From the NCBI RefSeq assembly GCF_011301715.1, contig NZ_CP049870.1, positions 620,001 through 684,000 of the forward strand: a stretch of DNA of 64,000 nucleotides, read 5' to 3'. Below, in pieces: positions 18,736 through 27,766 of the stretch. The notes under the pieces were generated by a model that saw only the letters and a program-made list of their open reading frames with translations, did no database searches and was not told the origin of the DNA. The stretch's first letter is position 1. Each line of letters starts with the position of its first letter. The translations under genes and the position numbers were made by a program. This DNA is from Sphingomonas sp. HDW15A (GTDB taxonomy: Bacteria; Pseudomonadota; Alphaproteobacteria; Sphingomonadales; Sphingomonadaceae).

Positions 18736-19575
18736 TCAGCTCTCGTCTCCAAGCTCTAGCGCGCGAGCGTAAGCGCGCTTGCGTGGGACGCCCAGCCGGG
18801 TAGCAACATCGGCGGCAGCGCGAGAGACGCTTTGATCGGCCATCGCCTCGCGCAGGGCAAAATCGAGTGCGTCGTCGCTGGGCGCTTCGGGCTGGGCGGG
18901 CGGGCCGACGACAATGACGATCTCGCCTCTGGGCGGGTTATCCGCGTATCGCTCAGCGAGCTGGGCGAGCGTCCCGATCACCGTTTCCTCGTGGAGTTTG
19001 GAGATCTCGCGAACCACAGCGCCGTCGCGCTTGCCGAGGCCCTCGCGAAGCGCCGCGAGGCTTTCCGCGAGCCGTGGGCCGCTCTCGTAGAAGACGAGGC
19101 TAGCACGGATGCGCGCAAGCTCGGCGATTGCATCGGCGCGGGCCTTGGCCTTGGCCGGAAGGAAGCCGGCGAACAAGAAGCGGTCGGTAGGCAGACCAGC
19201 AAGCGTGAGCGCAGCGATGGCTGCGCATGGTCCGGGGACGGTGTGTACCGCATAGCCGGCGGCGCGAGCCGCACGAACGAGCTTGTAGCCGGGATCGGAG
19301 ATAAGCGGCGTCCCGGCATCGCTAATCAGCGCCACCGCCTCGCCGCCGAGGCGGGCCAGTACCGAATCGCGAAGCCCCTCGTCACTGTGGTCGTGATAGG
19401 CCTGCATCGGCGCCTTGGACCCAGCATGGGCGAGAAGCTTTGCACTGACCCTTTTGTCTTCGGCGAGGATCAGAGCTGCGTTGCAGAGCGTTTCGGCGGC
19501 GCGCGGGCTCAGGTCGGAAAGATTGCCGATCGGGGTCGCGACGATATAGAGGCCGGGCGAAAGGGGGGAGGACAT
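18736..19575 (-). CDS. rsmI: 16S rRNA (cytidine-1402-2'-O)-methyltransferase RsmI
   Basis: Methylates the ribose of C1402 in the decoding centre. Motifs in order: GLYIVATPIGNLSDLSPRA, ILAEDKRVSAKLL, VALISDAGTPLISDPGYKLVRAA, VPGPCAAIAALTLAGLPTDRFLFAGFLP, FYESGPRLAESL, and GEIVIVVGPP, followed by the usual C-terminal helical region ending SRAAADVATRLGVPRKRAYARAL. ATG 19575 is chosen because the family begins just before this motif; the frame stays open further upstream. The start lies 15 bp from the divergent lipoprotein gene. Confidence 0.92.
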   Translation of the reverse strand: MSSPLSPGLYIVATPIGNLSDLSPRAAETLCNAALILAEDKRVSAKLLAHAGSKAPMQAYHDHSDEGLRDSVLARLGGEAVALISDAGTPLISDPGYKLVRAARAAGYAVHTVPGPCAAIAALTLAGLPTDRFLFAGFLPAKAKARADAIAELARIRASLVFYESGPRLAESLAALREGLGKRDGAVVREISKLHEETVIGTLAQLAERYADNPPRGEIVIVVGPPAQPEAPSDDALDFALREAMADQSVSRAAADVATRLGVPRKRAYARALELGDES

Positions 19576-19590
19576 TTGCAGGACCGATAC

Positions 19591-20741
19591 ATGGCACTTT
19601 CCCTCGACAATCGGCAAGCGCGGCGCATTTTTATCGCCACCTTGGGCGCTTCCGTTCTTGCGCTCTCCGCCTGCCAGACTCGCGGCCCGGTTCGCCCGGC
19701 TGGGCCGGAAGGACCGGTCGAGCCGAGTGAAATTCCTGAGTCCGCCCGGCATCAGGTGGCGCTGATCCTGCCCCTAACGGGGCGGATGGCGGCGTTGGAA
19801 CGTCGATCTCGAACGCGGCCAATCTCGCCCTCTTCGACACCAAGGCCGGCAATCTTCGACTGACAACCTACGACAGTAACGGGATCGGCGCCGCCACGGC
19901 GGCGGAACGAGCGATCGCAGCGGGCGCGGACCTGATCCTAGGGCCGTTGCTGGCGGAGGATGTGCGAGCGCTTGCGCCGGTGGCGCGCCGAGCGAAGGTG
20001 CCGGTCATCGCTTTCTCGAACGATGCAAGCGTCGCCGGCAACGGCGTCTACATCATGGGCGTGACCCCTGCTGGGGCGATCGACCGGGTCGTTCGCCATG
20101 TGCGCGGCAAGGGCGCAGCGCGATTCGGGGCTCTGGTGCCGAGCGGCCTCTATGGCCAGCGGGCGGCGCAGGCGATGCAGGCCTCCGTCCGCGCAGCCGG
20201 CGGCCAAATGGTCGGGCTGGAGACGTACAACCGGACGCCGTTGGCAGCGCGCGGTGCGGCCGCGACACTCAACAGGCGGGGCACTTTCGACGCGGTGCTT
20301 ATTGGCGACGGCGGAACGATGGTCACGGCATTGGCACCGGCGGTCGAGGCCGGGCCGACGCTGCTCGGAACTGAGCTTTGGGCGAATGACCGAACGCTTG
20401 GTAGGACGCCGCGTCTGCGCGGGGCGCTCTATGCCGCTCCGCCCGAGGCGCGGTTTCAGCAACTCGTGACGCGTTACAAGGCGCGGTACGGAAAGACACC
20501 TTATCGGCTCGGAAGCTTCGGCTATGACGCGATGTTGCTGGTGGCGCGCGCAGCGCGCAGCTGGCCGACCGGTCGGCCATTCCCGATGCGTATGCTGACT
20601 GACCGCGATGGTTTCGCTGGAGTCGATGGAGTGTTCCGGTTCGGAAGCGACGGGGTCGTGGAGCGCGCGCTAGAAGTTCGGCAGGTCACCGCGGCGGGCA
20701 CAGCCGTGGTCTCACCGGCAGCGGCGAGCTTCGGTAACTAG
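19591..20741 (+). CDS. LpoA/LppC-like lipoprotein, putative penicillin-binding protein activator (apparent frameshift)
   Basis: A lipoprotein signal with lipobox LSAC (MALSLDNRQARRIFIATLGASVLALSACQ) is followed by VALILPLTGRMAALG, then a type I periplasmic-binding-protein-like fold: RLTTYDSNGIGAATAAERAIAAGADLILGPLLAEDV, VPVIAFSND, GVYIMGVTP, and RLGSFGYDAMLLVARAA. Reading breaks at GG 19797-19798; one added G restores AALGTSISNAANLALFDTK, about 383 residues. LpoA/LppC homologues in alphaproteobacteria typically lie divergent from rsmI, as here. Cell-wall synthesis activation is known for the gamma-proteobacterial homologue and only inferred here. Confidence 0.82.
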
Positions 20742-21865
20742 GCCGCAATTTCAGCAAGGATCGAGTCGAGGAGCAAGCGACCAGACTCGGTCGTGCAGAT
20801 TCGGTCGCCTTCCCGCCGCAGCAGGCCGTGGCTTTCAAGCATGGCGGCAGCGCGCTCGTCGATTATCCTGCGGCCGAAGCGGCGGGCGAGGGCCGCCGTG
20901 TCGACTCCCTCGGCAAGGCGAAGTCCCATAACCAGGGCCTCATGCGCCGCTTCCTCGGCGGTCAACCGCTCTTCCTCGACAAGGCCGCTGCCGTTGCGCG
21001 CAACCGCGCGGACGAAATTCTCGGGCTTCTTATGGCGCACGGTGCGCATTCCTAGGCGCCGTCCGTGGGCGCCGGGACCGATGCCGGCGTAATCGCCGTA
21101 ACGCCAGTAGGTGAGATTGTGGCGACTCTCCGCGCCTGGACGGGCATGGTTGGAGATTTCGTAGGCCGGGATGCCGGCAGCCGCGGTGCGCTGCTGAGTC
21201 ATTTCGAACAATGCCGCTGATCGATCAGCGTCGAGCGGCTCGAAGCGATGCTTGGCGACGTCGGAAGCAAAGCGTGTGCCGGGCTCGATGGTCAACTGGT
21301 AGAGCGAAAGATGCTCGGTCCCGAGGGACAGAGCGCGGTCAAGGTCGCGGGCCCAGCCGGGCTCATCGTCTCCGGGTAGGGCATAGATAAGGTCGAAGCT
21401 GACACGTGACACGGCCGCCTGCGCAGCGGCGAGCGCAAGCTGCCCCTCGTCGGCGCTGTGGGCGCGGCCGAGGAAGGCGAGCTTGTCGTCATCGAAGCTC
21501 TGCAGGCCGAGGCTGATGCGGTTGACGCCCGCGGCCGCAAGATCGGCAAAACGCGCCGCTTCTGCGCTGTTGGGATTGGCCTCGAGCGTGATCTCGATGT
21601 CGCCGGCGAGAGTCCAAGCGTCCGTCGCGGCGCGGATTATTGCCTCAGCAGTTGCCGGCTCCATCAGCGACGGTGTGCCGCCGCCGAAGAAGATGCTGGT
21701 CAGGTGGCGGTTGGGCAGAAGAGCCGCTTCATGAGCGAGATCGGCCAGCAACGCTTCGCGCCATTCGTCCTGATCGATCGACTCGCGGACATGGCTGTTG
21801 AAGTCGCAATAAGGGCATTTGCTGACGCAGAACGGCCAATGGACGTAGAGGGCGAGGTCAGTCAC
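20738..21865 (-). CDS. hemW: Radical SAM family heme chaperone HemW
   Basis: A 375-residue protein with the radical-SAM cluster motif [10 protein letters not shown] near the N-terminus, then [45 protein letters not shown] and FDLIYALPG, and a C-terminal HemN-type domain ([17 protein letters not shown]). The CxxxCxxCxF form marks HemW rather than coproporphyrinogen dehydrogenase HemN. It inserts heme into respiratory proteins. It is translationally coupled to rdgB (4-bp overlap) and is the last gene of the rph-rdgB-hemW unit. Confidence 0.9.
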   Translation of the reverse strand: MTDLALYVHWPFCVSKCPYCDFNSHVRESIDQDEWREALLADLAHEAALLPNRHLTSIFFGGGTPSLMEPATAEAIIRAATDAWTLAGDIEITLEANPNSAEAARFADLAAAGVNRISLGLQSFDDDKLAFLGRAHSADEGQLALAAAQAAVSRVSFDLIYALPGDDEPGWARDLDRALSLGTEHLSLYQLTIEPGTRFASDVAKHRFEPLDADRSAALFEMTQQRTAAAGIPAYEISNHARPGAESRHNLTYWRYGDYAGIGPGAHGRRLGMRTVRHKKPENFVRAVARNGSGLVEEERLTAEEAAHEALVMGLRLAEGVDTAALARRFGRRIIDERAAAMLESHGLLRREGDRICTTESGRLLLDSILAEIAA

Positions 21866-22467
21866 CCGAGCGCGGCGACCAGCTTCCTGAACGCCTGGGC
21901 GCGGTGGCTGATCGCATGCTTTTCGGCCGGATCGATCTCGGCAAAAGTCTTGTCCATCCCGGTTGCGACGAAAATCGGGTCGTAGCCGAAGCCCTTGTCG
22001 CCGCGCGGCGGCCAGACGATCGTCCCGTGGACCTTGCCTTCGAAGCTTTCGATGTCACCGTCCGGCCAGGCAATCGAAAGTGCGCAGGTGAAGTGAGCAT
22101 CGTGCCCGGCCTCGGGACCAGCTTCCTCGACTTCACGCCAGACCCGCTCCATCGCGCGGGTGAAATCGCGATTGCCGGCCTCATCTTCTGCCCATCTGGC
22201 GGAGAAAATTCCCGGCATGCCGTGGAGGGCATCGACACTAAGGCCGCTGTCGTCGCTCAGCGCCGGAAGACCGCTGAGATCGGCAGCTGCTCGCGCCTTC
22301 AACTCGGCATTGTCAACGAAGGTGTTGCCTGTTTCCTCGGGCTCGGGGAGGTCGAGTTCCGCCGCACCGACGCATTCAATCCCGTGGGGGGCAAGCAAAT
22401 CGCGGATTTCGCGCAGCTTGCCGGAATTGTGAGTCGCGACGACCAGCTTCGGCCCGATGATTTTCAC
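21862..22467 (-). CDS. rdgB: XTP/dITP diphosphatase (RdgB/HAM1)
   Basis: Removes non-canonical purine nucleotides (XTP, ITP). Motifs: [58 protein letters not shown], and the C-terminal GFGYDPIFV and [16 protein letters not shown]. About 201 residues. The GTG start at 22467 overlaps the rph stop (GTGA), which decides it over the longer open frame upstream. The rph-rdgB pairing is widespread in alphaproteobacteria. Confidence 0.92.
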   Translation of the reverse strand: MKIIGPKLVVATHNSGKLREIRDLLAPHGIECVGAAELDLPEPEETGNTFVDNAELKARAAADLSGLPALSDDSGLSVDALHGMPGIFSARWAEDEAGNRDFTRAMERVWREVEEAGPEAGHDAHFTCALSIAWPDGDIESFEGKVHGTIVWPPRGDKGFGYDPIFVATGMDKTFAEIDPAEKHAISHRAQAFRKLVAALG

Positions 22468-23180
22468 CGCCCGGTCGCCTTCAACTGCTCGCGGAAGATG
22501 TCCGTGCAGCCTATCCGCGCAAGGCGAAGCAGGCGGAGCAGGCCTTCCTCGTCGAAACATTCGCCTTCTGCGGTCAACTGCGCCTCGACGATGTTGCCGT
22601 CGCCGGTCAGCACGAAGTTGCCGTCGCAGCCGGCGGTTGAATCTTCATCGTAGTCGAGATCGAGGACGGCCTGCCCGGCGTGAAAGCCGCTGGAGACGGC
22701 GGCAACTTGGGTCTCGATGGGGTCCGCATCGATTTTCTTCTGTTCGAGCAGCTTGTCGACGGCGATTCGAAGGGCGACCCAGGCGCCGCTGATCGCGGCG
22801 GTGCGGGTTCCGCCATCGGCCTGAATGACGTCGCAGTCGACGACGATCTGTCGTTCGCCGAGTTTCTTCAGGTCAACGACGGCGCGCAAGCTTCGGCCGA
22901 TCAACCGCTGGATCTCTTGGGTACGTCCCGACTGCTTGCCCTTGGCGGCCTCGCGGTTTCCACGCGTATGGGTGGCTCGGGGAAGCATGCCATATTCGGC
23001 AGTGACCCAACCCTGGCCCTTTCCGCGAAGAAATGGCGGAACCTTGTCTTCCACCGAGGCGGTGACGAGGACGCGGGTATGGCCGAAGCTGACGAGGCAG
23101 CTGCCTTCGGCATGACGGGTGAATCCGGGCTCGAATGTGAGCTCGCGCATCTGGTCGGGGGCGCGTCCGCTGGGGCGCAT
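22464..23180 (-). CDS. rph: Ribonuclease PH
   Basis: Phosphorolytic 3'-5' exoribonuclease trimming tRNA 3' ends. The 238 residues contain [74 protein letters not shown] and [24 protein letters not shown], all characteristic of RNase PH, with the normal C-terminal [21 protein letters not shown]. It is divergent from hrcA, with 65 bp between the start codons. Confidence 0.95.
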   Translation of the reverse strand: MRPSGRAPDQMRELTFEPGFTRHAEGSCLVSFGHTRVLVTASVEDKVPPFLRGKGQGWVTAEYGMLPRATHTRGNREAAKGKQSGRTQEIQRLIGRSLRAVVDLKKLGERQIVVDCDVIQADGGTRTAAISGAWVALRIAVDKLLEQKKIDADPIETQVAAVSSGFHAGQAVLDLDYDEDSTAGCDGNFVLTGDGNIVEAQLTAEGECFDEEGLLRLLRLARIGCTDIFREQLKATGR

Positions 23181-23245
23181 GCATATCTCCTTGAGTTTGC
23201 GGGCTCCCTAGACCGTGACGCAAGGCAATCCTAGATGGGCTTGCG

Positions 23246-24280
23246 ATGAACGCGCCGATCCCAGAGTTGACCGACCGGATGCGCCAGGTTTTTGGCCTGG
23301 TCGTCGACGCCTATCTCGAGCGCGGCATACCTGTGGGATCGAAGGCGATCGCGCCGAGCATTAGCCTGTCGCCGGCCTCGATCCGCGGCGTAATGCAAGA
23401 ACTGGAAGAGCTTGGCCTGCTCACCCATCCGCACACCTCCGCCGGGCGGATGCCGACGGAAAGCGGACTCCGCCTGTTCGTCGATGGAATCATGCAGACC
23501 AGCCTTCCCGGCGCTGCCGAGCGCTTGGCGATCGAAAAAGAAATGCAGCGCACGGGGACGATCGAGGACGCCCTGTCTGCGGCGACGTCCGCCCTTAGCG
23601 GGCTCAGTGCCTGCGCGGGCGTCGTCCTCACTCCGAAGCAGGAAATGCGGCTGAAGCAGCTCGGCTTCGTCCCGCTCGATTCCAATCGCGCTCTCGCAGT
23701 GCTGGTTGGAATGGACGGCAATGTCGAAAACCGGGTCGTCAACTTAGGGCCGGGGGCAAGCACTGCCGCGCTTGCCGAAGTGGCGAACTACGTCAATGCG
23801 CGTCTCGTAGGCCTGACGCTCGCCGAAGCCGAAGGACGGCTCCGCAAGGAAATCGCCGACAGCCGCGAGGCGGTCGATCGCGCCGCGGGCGAGCTTGTCG
23901 CTTCCGGCCTCGCGCAATGGAGCCGGGACGCCATGCAACGCCCGGTGCTGATCGTTCGCGGCCAGGCCAATCTGCTGGACGAAGCCGCCGCCGCCGACCT
24001 CGAACGGGTCCGGCAGTTGCTCGACGAACTCGAGGACCGGCAGGAAATCGCCCGGTTGCTGGAAAAGGCACGCGAAGCCGATGGCTGCCGGATTTTCATC
24101 GGCAGCGAAAACCGGATGTTCGCGTTGTCAGGGTCGAGCGTCATCGCCGCGCCGTATCGTGATGGTGCGGATCGGGTGGTTGGAGTCGTCGGTGTGATAG
24201 GCCCGACACGGTTGAACTATGCCCGCGTGGTCCCCATGGTGGATTTCACCGCGCAGGCCCTCACAAGATGGATGCAATGA
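23246..24280 (+). CDS. hrcA: Heat-inducible transcription repressor HrcA
   Basis: A 344-residue repressor with the N-terminal winged helix (RMRQVFGLVVDAYLERGIPVGSKAIA, SPASIRGVMQELEELGLLTHPHTSAGRMPTESG) and the dimerisation/GAF-like domain ending VGVVGVIGPTRLNYARVVPMVDFTAQALTRWM. HrcA normally binds CIRCE elements upstream of chaperonin genes. No CIRCE-like inverted repeat was seen in the 65 bp before this gene. The next gene, grpE, starts inside its stop region. Confidence 0.93.
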   Translation: MNAPIPELTDRMRQVFGLVVDAYLERGIPVGSKAIAPSISLSPASIRGVMQELEELGLLTHPHTSAGRMPTESGLRLFVDGIMQTSLPGAAERLAIEKEMQRTGTIEDALSAATSALSGLSACAGVVLTPKQEMRLKQLGFVPLDSNRALAVLVGMDGNVENRVVNLGPGASTAALAEVANYVNARLVGLTLAEAEGRLRKEIADSREAVDRAAGELVASGLAQWSRDAMQRPVLIVRGQANLLDEAAAADLERVRQLLDELEDRQEIARLLEKAREADGCRIFIGSENRMFALSGSSVIAAPYRDGADRVVGVVGVIGPTRLNYARVVPMVDFTAQALTRWMQ

Positions 24281-24828
24281 CCGAAGAAAACGACAAGCTG
24301 CACGACGAAGCCGAAGACATCCGCGCAGAGACGGCAGCCGATGCCCCGGAACTGGCCGAGCACGACCGTGTGACCGAGCTGGAACGCCTTCTGGAAGAGG
24401 CCAATTCCAAGGCGCTTTATGCCGCCGCCGAGCTTCAGAACGTCCGTCGCCGGATGGAAAAGGAAATGGCCGATACCCGCTCCTACGCGGCGGCCGGATT
24501 CGCCCGCGACATGCTGGCCATCAAGGATCATCTCGACCGCGCGCTCGCGGCAGTGAGCGATGAATTGCGCGCTGACCAGACGGCGGCGAACTTCCTCGCC
24601 GGGATCGAGGCGACCGCCCGCGAGCTCGAATCTGCCTTCGCCCGTCATGGCGTCGAGAAGGTCGCGGCCAAGGGCCTTCCGCTCGATCCTCATCATCACC
24701 AGGCCATGATTGAAATCCCGCACGAGGCCGAGCCCGGCACCGTCGTCGAGGAGATGCAGGCGGGGTACAAGATGAAGGACCGGCTTCTTCGTCCGGCGCT
24801 GGTCGGAGTGGCGCGCAAGCCCGACTGA
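24277..24828 (+). CDS. grpE: Nucleotide exchange factor GrpE
   Basis: Co-chaperone that releases ADP from DnaK. The 183 residues have an acidic N-terminal coiled-coil half (LEEANSKALYAAAELQNVRRRMEKE), then AAAGFARDMLAIKDHLDRAL, and the C-terminal beta domain with KGLPLDPHHHQAMIEIPHEAEPGTVVEEMQAGYKMKDRLLRPALVGVARKP. ATG 24277 overlaps the hrcA stop (ATGA) and gives the common MTEE start; ATG 24268, three codons earlier, is also possible. Confidence 0.92.
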   Translation: MTEENDKLHDEAEDIRAETAADAPELAEHDRVTELERLLEEANSKALYAAAELQNVRRRMEKEMADTRSYAAAGFARDMLAIKDHLDRALAAVSDELRADQTAANFLAGIEATARELESAFARHGVEKVAAKGLPLDPHHHQAMIEIPHEAEPGTVVEEMQAGYKMKDRLLRPALVGVARKPD

Positions 24829-24893
24829 ACCGACAGCCGCTGTTCAGGTTTGACTGATTAGCCGCCAGTCCAGCGAAATACAGGGATCGTGGC

Positions 24894-25568
24894 ATGAAGA
24901 GTATCGCATTGCTCGGCGCGACTGCGCTGATATCGGCCGCCGCCATCGCGCAGCCTGCCGTGGACTGGACCAAGCGAACCGCCGCCTCGACTGACGGGGG
25001 CTTCGTCATGGGCAATCCAAAGGCCAAGGTCACGTTGGTCGAATATGGATCCCTAACTTGCCCGCATTGCCGGCATTTCGCGGCGACGGGATTGAAGCCG
25101 CTGACCGCGAACTATGTCCGAACCGGCAAGGTTCGCTTCGAATTTCGTAACTACATACTCAACGGATATGATCTCAGCGCGTCGGTCATCGCTCGCTGCG
25201 GCGGGGCGAACCGCTTCTTCCCGGCGGCGGAAACCTTCTTCGCGACGCAGGACAGTTGGATCGATCGGATCCGCAAGACTCCGCGCGAACGTCTGGAGGC
25301 GGTCGACGGGTTGCCGGACGACAAGAAGCTTGCGGCAATGGCGGAGGTCGGCGGCTTCAAGGCGATCGCAGCCACCAAGGGGATTAGTCCGGCTGCAGCC
25401 GACAAATGCCTAGCCGACCCGGCTGCCGCCAAGCGTCTAGTCGACATGACCAATGCCGCGCAGGAGCGCCATGGCGTCAAGGGCACGCCGACCTTCTTCG
25501 TCAACGGCAAGCGCGTTGAAGGTGCTGACTGGGCGGCTGTCGAGGCTGCGCTCAAGGCCGCACTCTAG
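24894..25568 (+). CDS. DsbA-like thioredoxin-fold periplasmic protein
   Basis: A 224-residue protein with a signal peptide (MKSIALLGATALISAAAIAQP) and a DsbA-type thioredoxin domain: FVMGNPKAKVTLVEYGSLTCPHCRHFA with the CPHC active site at residues 56-59, and the cis-Pro region VKGTPTFFVNGKRVEGAD near the C-terminus. CPHC is the classical oxidising DsbA active site. It is likely a periplasmic disulfide oxidase or an isomerase of the DsbG/BdbD-like branch. It stands alone after grpE, with its own RBS, and is convergent with the following gene. Confidence 0.87.
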   Translation: MKSIALLGATALISAAAIAQPAVDWTKRTAASTDGGFVMGNPKAKVTLVEYGSLTCPHCRHFAATGLKPLTANYVRTGKVRFEFRNYILNGYDLSASVIARCGGANRFFPAAETFFATQDSWIDRIRKTPRERLEAVDGLPDDKKLAAMAEVGGFKAIAATKGISPAAADKCLADPAAAKRLVDMTNAAQERHGVKGTPTFFVNGKRVEGADWAAVEAALKAAL

Positions 25569-25571
25569 AGT

Positions 25572-26021
25572 TCAAACGAAGGGCAGCAGCGCTTCGGGCG
25601 GCGATGCGGCGAGCCGAGCGCCGTTTCGCGAGAGGAAGGCGTGGCGCACGATTTCCGCCTGCTGCTCCAGTCCATAGCGGTCGAACGACCAGCCTTCACG
25701 AAGCTGATAAGCGTAACGGCAGAATGGGTGGCGCATCAGCGGCAGGTAGAAGCGTCCGCGCTTCTGCGTCTGCCAAACGTGGGTCATCTCGTGGATGAAG
25801 AGGCCCTGGGAGGACAGCGGTTCCTTCGAAAAATCGTCTGACCAGCGCGGATCGCCAGGATGAAAATGAATGTTGCCGGTCGGCGCCATGACGATCCCGC
25901 GCGGTTGGAAGGGCCACCATTTGCGGCGGACCATGCGAACGCGCCCATAATCGATGGAATCCCCGAACATCGACCGAGCGAGGGCGATTTCTCCGTCTGT
26001 CAGGGCACGGGAACTGACCAT
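25572..26021 (-). CDS. Small HExxH-motif protein (vgr-related / DUF4157-like)
   Basis: A 149-residue protein with a zinc-metalloprotease-like motif, LFIHEMTHVWQTQKRG (about residues 74-89), preceded by GIVMAPTGNIHFHPGDPRWSDDF and followed by REGWSFDRYGLEQQAEIVRHAF. In sphingomonad annotation similar proteins are called vgr-related. No signal peptide is evident. Whether it is an active peptidase is unknown; the HExxH and a downstream Glu (QQAE) could complete a gluzincin-like site. Its neighbours give no functional hint. Confidence 0.6.
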   Translation of the reverse strand: MVSSRALTDGEIALARSMFGDSIDYGRVRMVRRKWWPFQPRGIVMAPTGNIHFHPGDPRWSDDFSKEPLSSQGLFIHEMTHVWQTQKRGRFYLPLMRHPFCRYAYQLREGWSFDRYGLEQQAEIVRHAFLSRNGARLAASPPEALLPFV

Positions 26022-26065
26022 CGGAACGCGCTCTAGGGTAAGCTCGTTACGCCGTCGAGGAACAC

Positions 26066-26096
26066 TTGCCCAAGCCGCGCGGCGCGGCTAGGGCAA
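26066..26096. other. Strong GC-rich hairpin upstream of acpP
   Basis: TTGCCC-A-AGCCGCG, loop CGG, CGCGGCT-A-GGGCAA form a 13-bp stem with one A/A mismatch. It lies 37 bp before the acpP start, between divergent genes, so it is not a terminator of an upstream gene on the plus strand. It could be a leader element of acpP or overlap its promoter. The function is unknown. Confidence 0.4.
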
Positions 26097-26132
26097 CCAC
26101 GAAATTCGATACAAAAAGGAAGGAATGTCCAC

Positions 26133-26369
26133 ATGAGCGAGACCGCCGATCGCGTAAAGAAGATCGTTGTCGAGCACCTCGGCGTCGACGCCGAAAAGGT
26201 GACCGAAGAGGCGAGCTTCATCGACGATCTCGGTGCCGACAGCCTCGACATCGTCGAGCTGGTCATGGCGTTCGAGGAAGAGTTCGGGGTGGAGATTCCC
26301 GACGATGCCGCTGAGAAGATCACGACCGTCAAGGACGCGATCGACTATATCGACAGCAACAAGGGCTAA
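26133..26369 (+). CDS. acpP: Acyl carrier protein
   Basis: A 78-residue acidic four-helix protein carrying growing fatty acyl chains. The phosphopantetheine attachment motif [14 protein letters not shown] has its Ser at residue 37. The length and C-terminus ([18 protein letters not shown]) are typical. A good RBS (AAGGAAGG) precedes the ATG. It is followed by fabF after a 137-bp gap containing a hairpin, the usual acpP-fabF-mltG order of alphaproteobacteria. Confidence 0.97.
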   Translation: MSETADRVKKIVVEHLGVDAEKVTEEASFIDDLGADSLDIVELVMAFEEEFGVEIPDDAAEKITTVKDAIDYIDSNKG

Positions 26370-26415
26370 TGCCCGCCCGGCCGGCGCCAACTGGCGCCTG
26401 CTTCAAGGGCTGCGT

Positions 26416-26449
26416 GGGTCCCATGGAAGTAGCACTTTCATGGGAACCC
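26416..26449 (+). terminator. Hairpin in acpP-fabF gap, terminator or attenuator
   Basis: GGGT CCCATG GAAGT pairs with ACTTT CATGGG A ACCC: 15 bp with one bulged A and one G.U pair around an AGC loop, followed by GTTTAC. The position 46 bp after acpP suggests partial termination, giving more acpP than fabF transcript. The poor T tract argues for attenuation rather than full termination. Confidence 0.5.
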
Positions 26450-26506
26450 GTTTACAGGCTCGGCCCGATGGGGTTTGAGCCTGTTTTGCTATTCGGAGAA
26501 AGCTGA

Positions 26507-27766
26507 ATGCGCCGTGTCGTCGTCACTGGTCTCGGTCTTGTCACGCCGCTGGGCGCGGACGTCGAGACGACCTGGGCCAACATCCTAGCCGGCAAATCCG
26601 GAGCAGGCCCGATCACGCACTTCGACGCTTCCGACCAGAAATGCCGCATTGCCTGCGAAGTGAAGCCGGCCGACCATGAGTATGGCTTCGACCCGAACAA
26701 GCGCGTCGACCACAAGGTCCAGCGGCAGGTCGATCCCTTCATCATCTACGGCATTGACGCGGCAGGCCAGGCAATCGAGGACGCTGGGCTTCTCGAAATG
26801 GACGAGGCGACCCGTCTTCGCGCCGGCTGTTCTATCGGCTCGGGAATTGGCGGACTTCCGGGAATCGAGAGCGAATCGCTGGTACTCGCGGAAAAAGGGC
26901 CCAGCCGGGTCAGCCCCCACTTCGTTCACGGCCGGCTGATCAACCTCATCTCGGGTCAAGTCAGCATCAAGTACGGGCTCATGGGGCCCAACCACGCGGT
27001 GGTCACGGCCTGCTCCACCGGCGCGCACTCGATCGGAGACGCGGCGCGGATGATCAAGGACGGCGACGCCGACATCATGCTGGCCGGCGGCGCCGAAGCG
27101 ACCATCTGCCCTATCGGAATCGCCGGCTTCGCCCAGGCGCGGGCGCTTAGCACCAACTTCAACGACCAGCCCGAAAAGGCTTCGCGCCCTTACGACAAGG
27201 ACCGCGACGGGTTCGTCATGGGCGAGGGTGCGGGCATCGTCGTTCTCGAGGAATATGAGCACGCCAAGGCGCGCGGAGCGAAGATCTATGCCGAAGTCGT
27301 CGGCTACGGCCTCTCCGGCGACGCCTATCATGTCACCGCACCGCATCCCGAGGGGTCGGGCGCCTACAGGTCTATGGAAATGGCGCTGAAGAAATCCGGC
27401 CTCCAGCCGAGCGACATCGACTACATCAACGCGCACGGCACCTCGACGCCGCTTGGGGACGAGCTTGAGTTGGGCGCTGTCCGCAAGCTGTTCGGCAATG
27501 CGATCGGCAATGTCTCGATGAGCTCGACCAAGTCCGCGATCGGTCACTTGCTCGGCGGTGCGGGCGCGGTGGAGAGCATTTTCTGCATCCTGGCGCTTCG
27601 CGACCAGATCGTCCCGCCGACGCTCAACCTCGACAGTCCGAGCGAGGGCACGGCCGGGGTCGATCTTGTCCCGCACAAGGCGAAGAAGCGCGAGGTCCGC
27701 GCCGTGCTGAATAACAGCTTCGGCTTCGGCGGAACGAACGCCTCGCTGATCATGAAGGCCGTGTGA
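26507..27766 (+). CDS. fabF: Beta-ketoacyl-ACP synthase II
   Basis: Condensing enzyme of fatty-acid elongation. The 419 residues include MRRVVVTGLGLVTPLGAD, the nucleophile Cys169 in VVTACSTGAHSIGDA, FDKDRDGFVMGEGAG-like YDKDRDGFVMGEGAGIVVLEE, the active-site His segments INAHGTSTPLGD and KSAIGHLLGGAGAVES, and the C-terminal NNSFGFGGTNAS. The stop overlaps the mltG start by 4 bp. Assignment is firm. Confidence 0.96.
   Translation: MRRVVVTGLGLVTPLGADVETTWANILAGKSGAGPITHFDASDQKCRIACEVKPADHEYGFDPNKRVDHKVQRQVDPFIIYGIDAAGQAIEDAGLLEMDEATRLRAGCSIGSGIGGLPGIESESLVLAEKGPSRVSPHFVHGRLINLISGQVSIKYGLMGPNHAVVTACSTGAHSIGDAARMIKDGDADIMLAGGAEATICPIGIAGFAQARALSTNFNDQPEKASRPYDKDRDGFVMGEGAGIVVLEEYEHAKARGAKIYAEVVGYGLSGDAYHVTAPHPEGSGAYRSMEMALKKSGLQPSDIDYINAHGTSTPLGDELELGAVRKLFGNAIGNVSMSSTKSAIGHLLGGAGAVESIFCILALRDQIVPPTLNLDSPSEGTAGVDLVPHKAKKREVRAVLNNSFGFGGTNASLIMKAV

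Noticed and set aside
26585..27676. Minus-strand open frame of 363 residues opposite fabF
   Set aside because: Lies wholly inside fabF, whose identity is certain; composition is Arg/Ala-rich without motifs.
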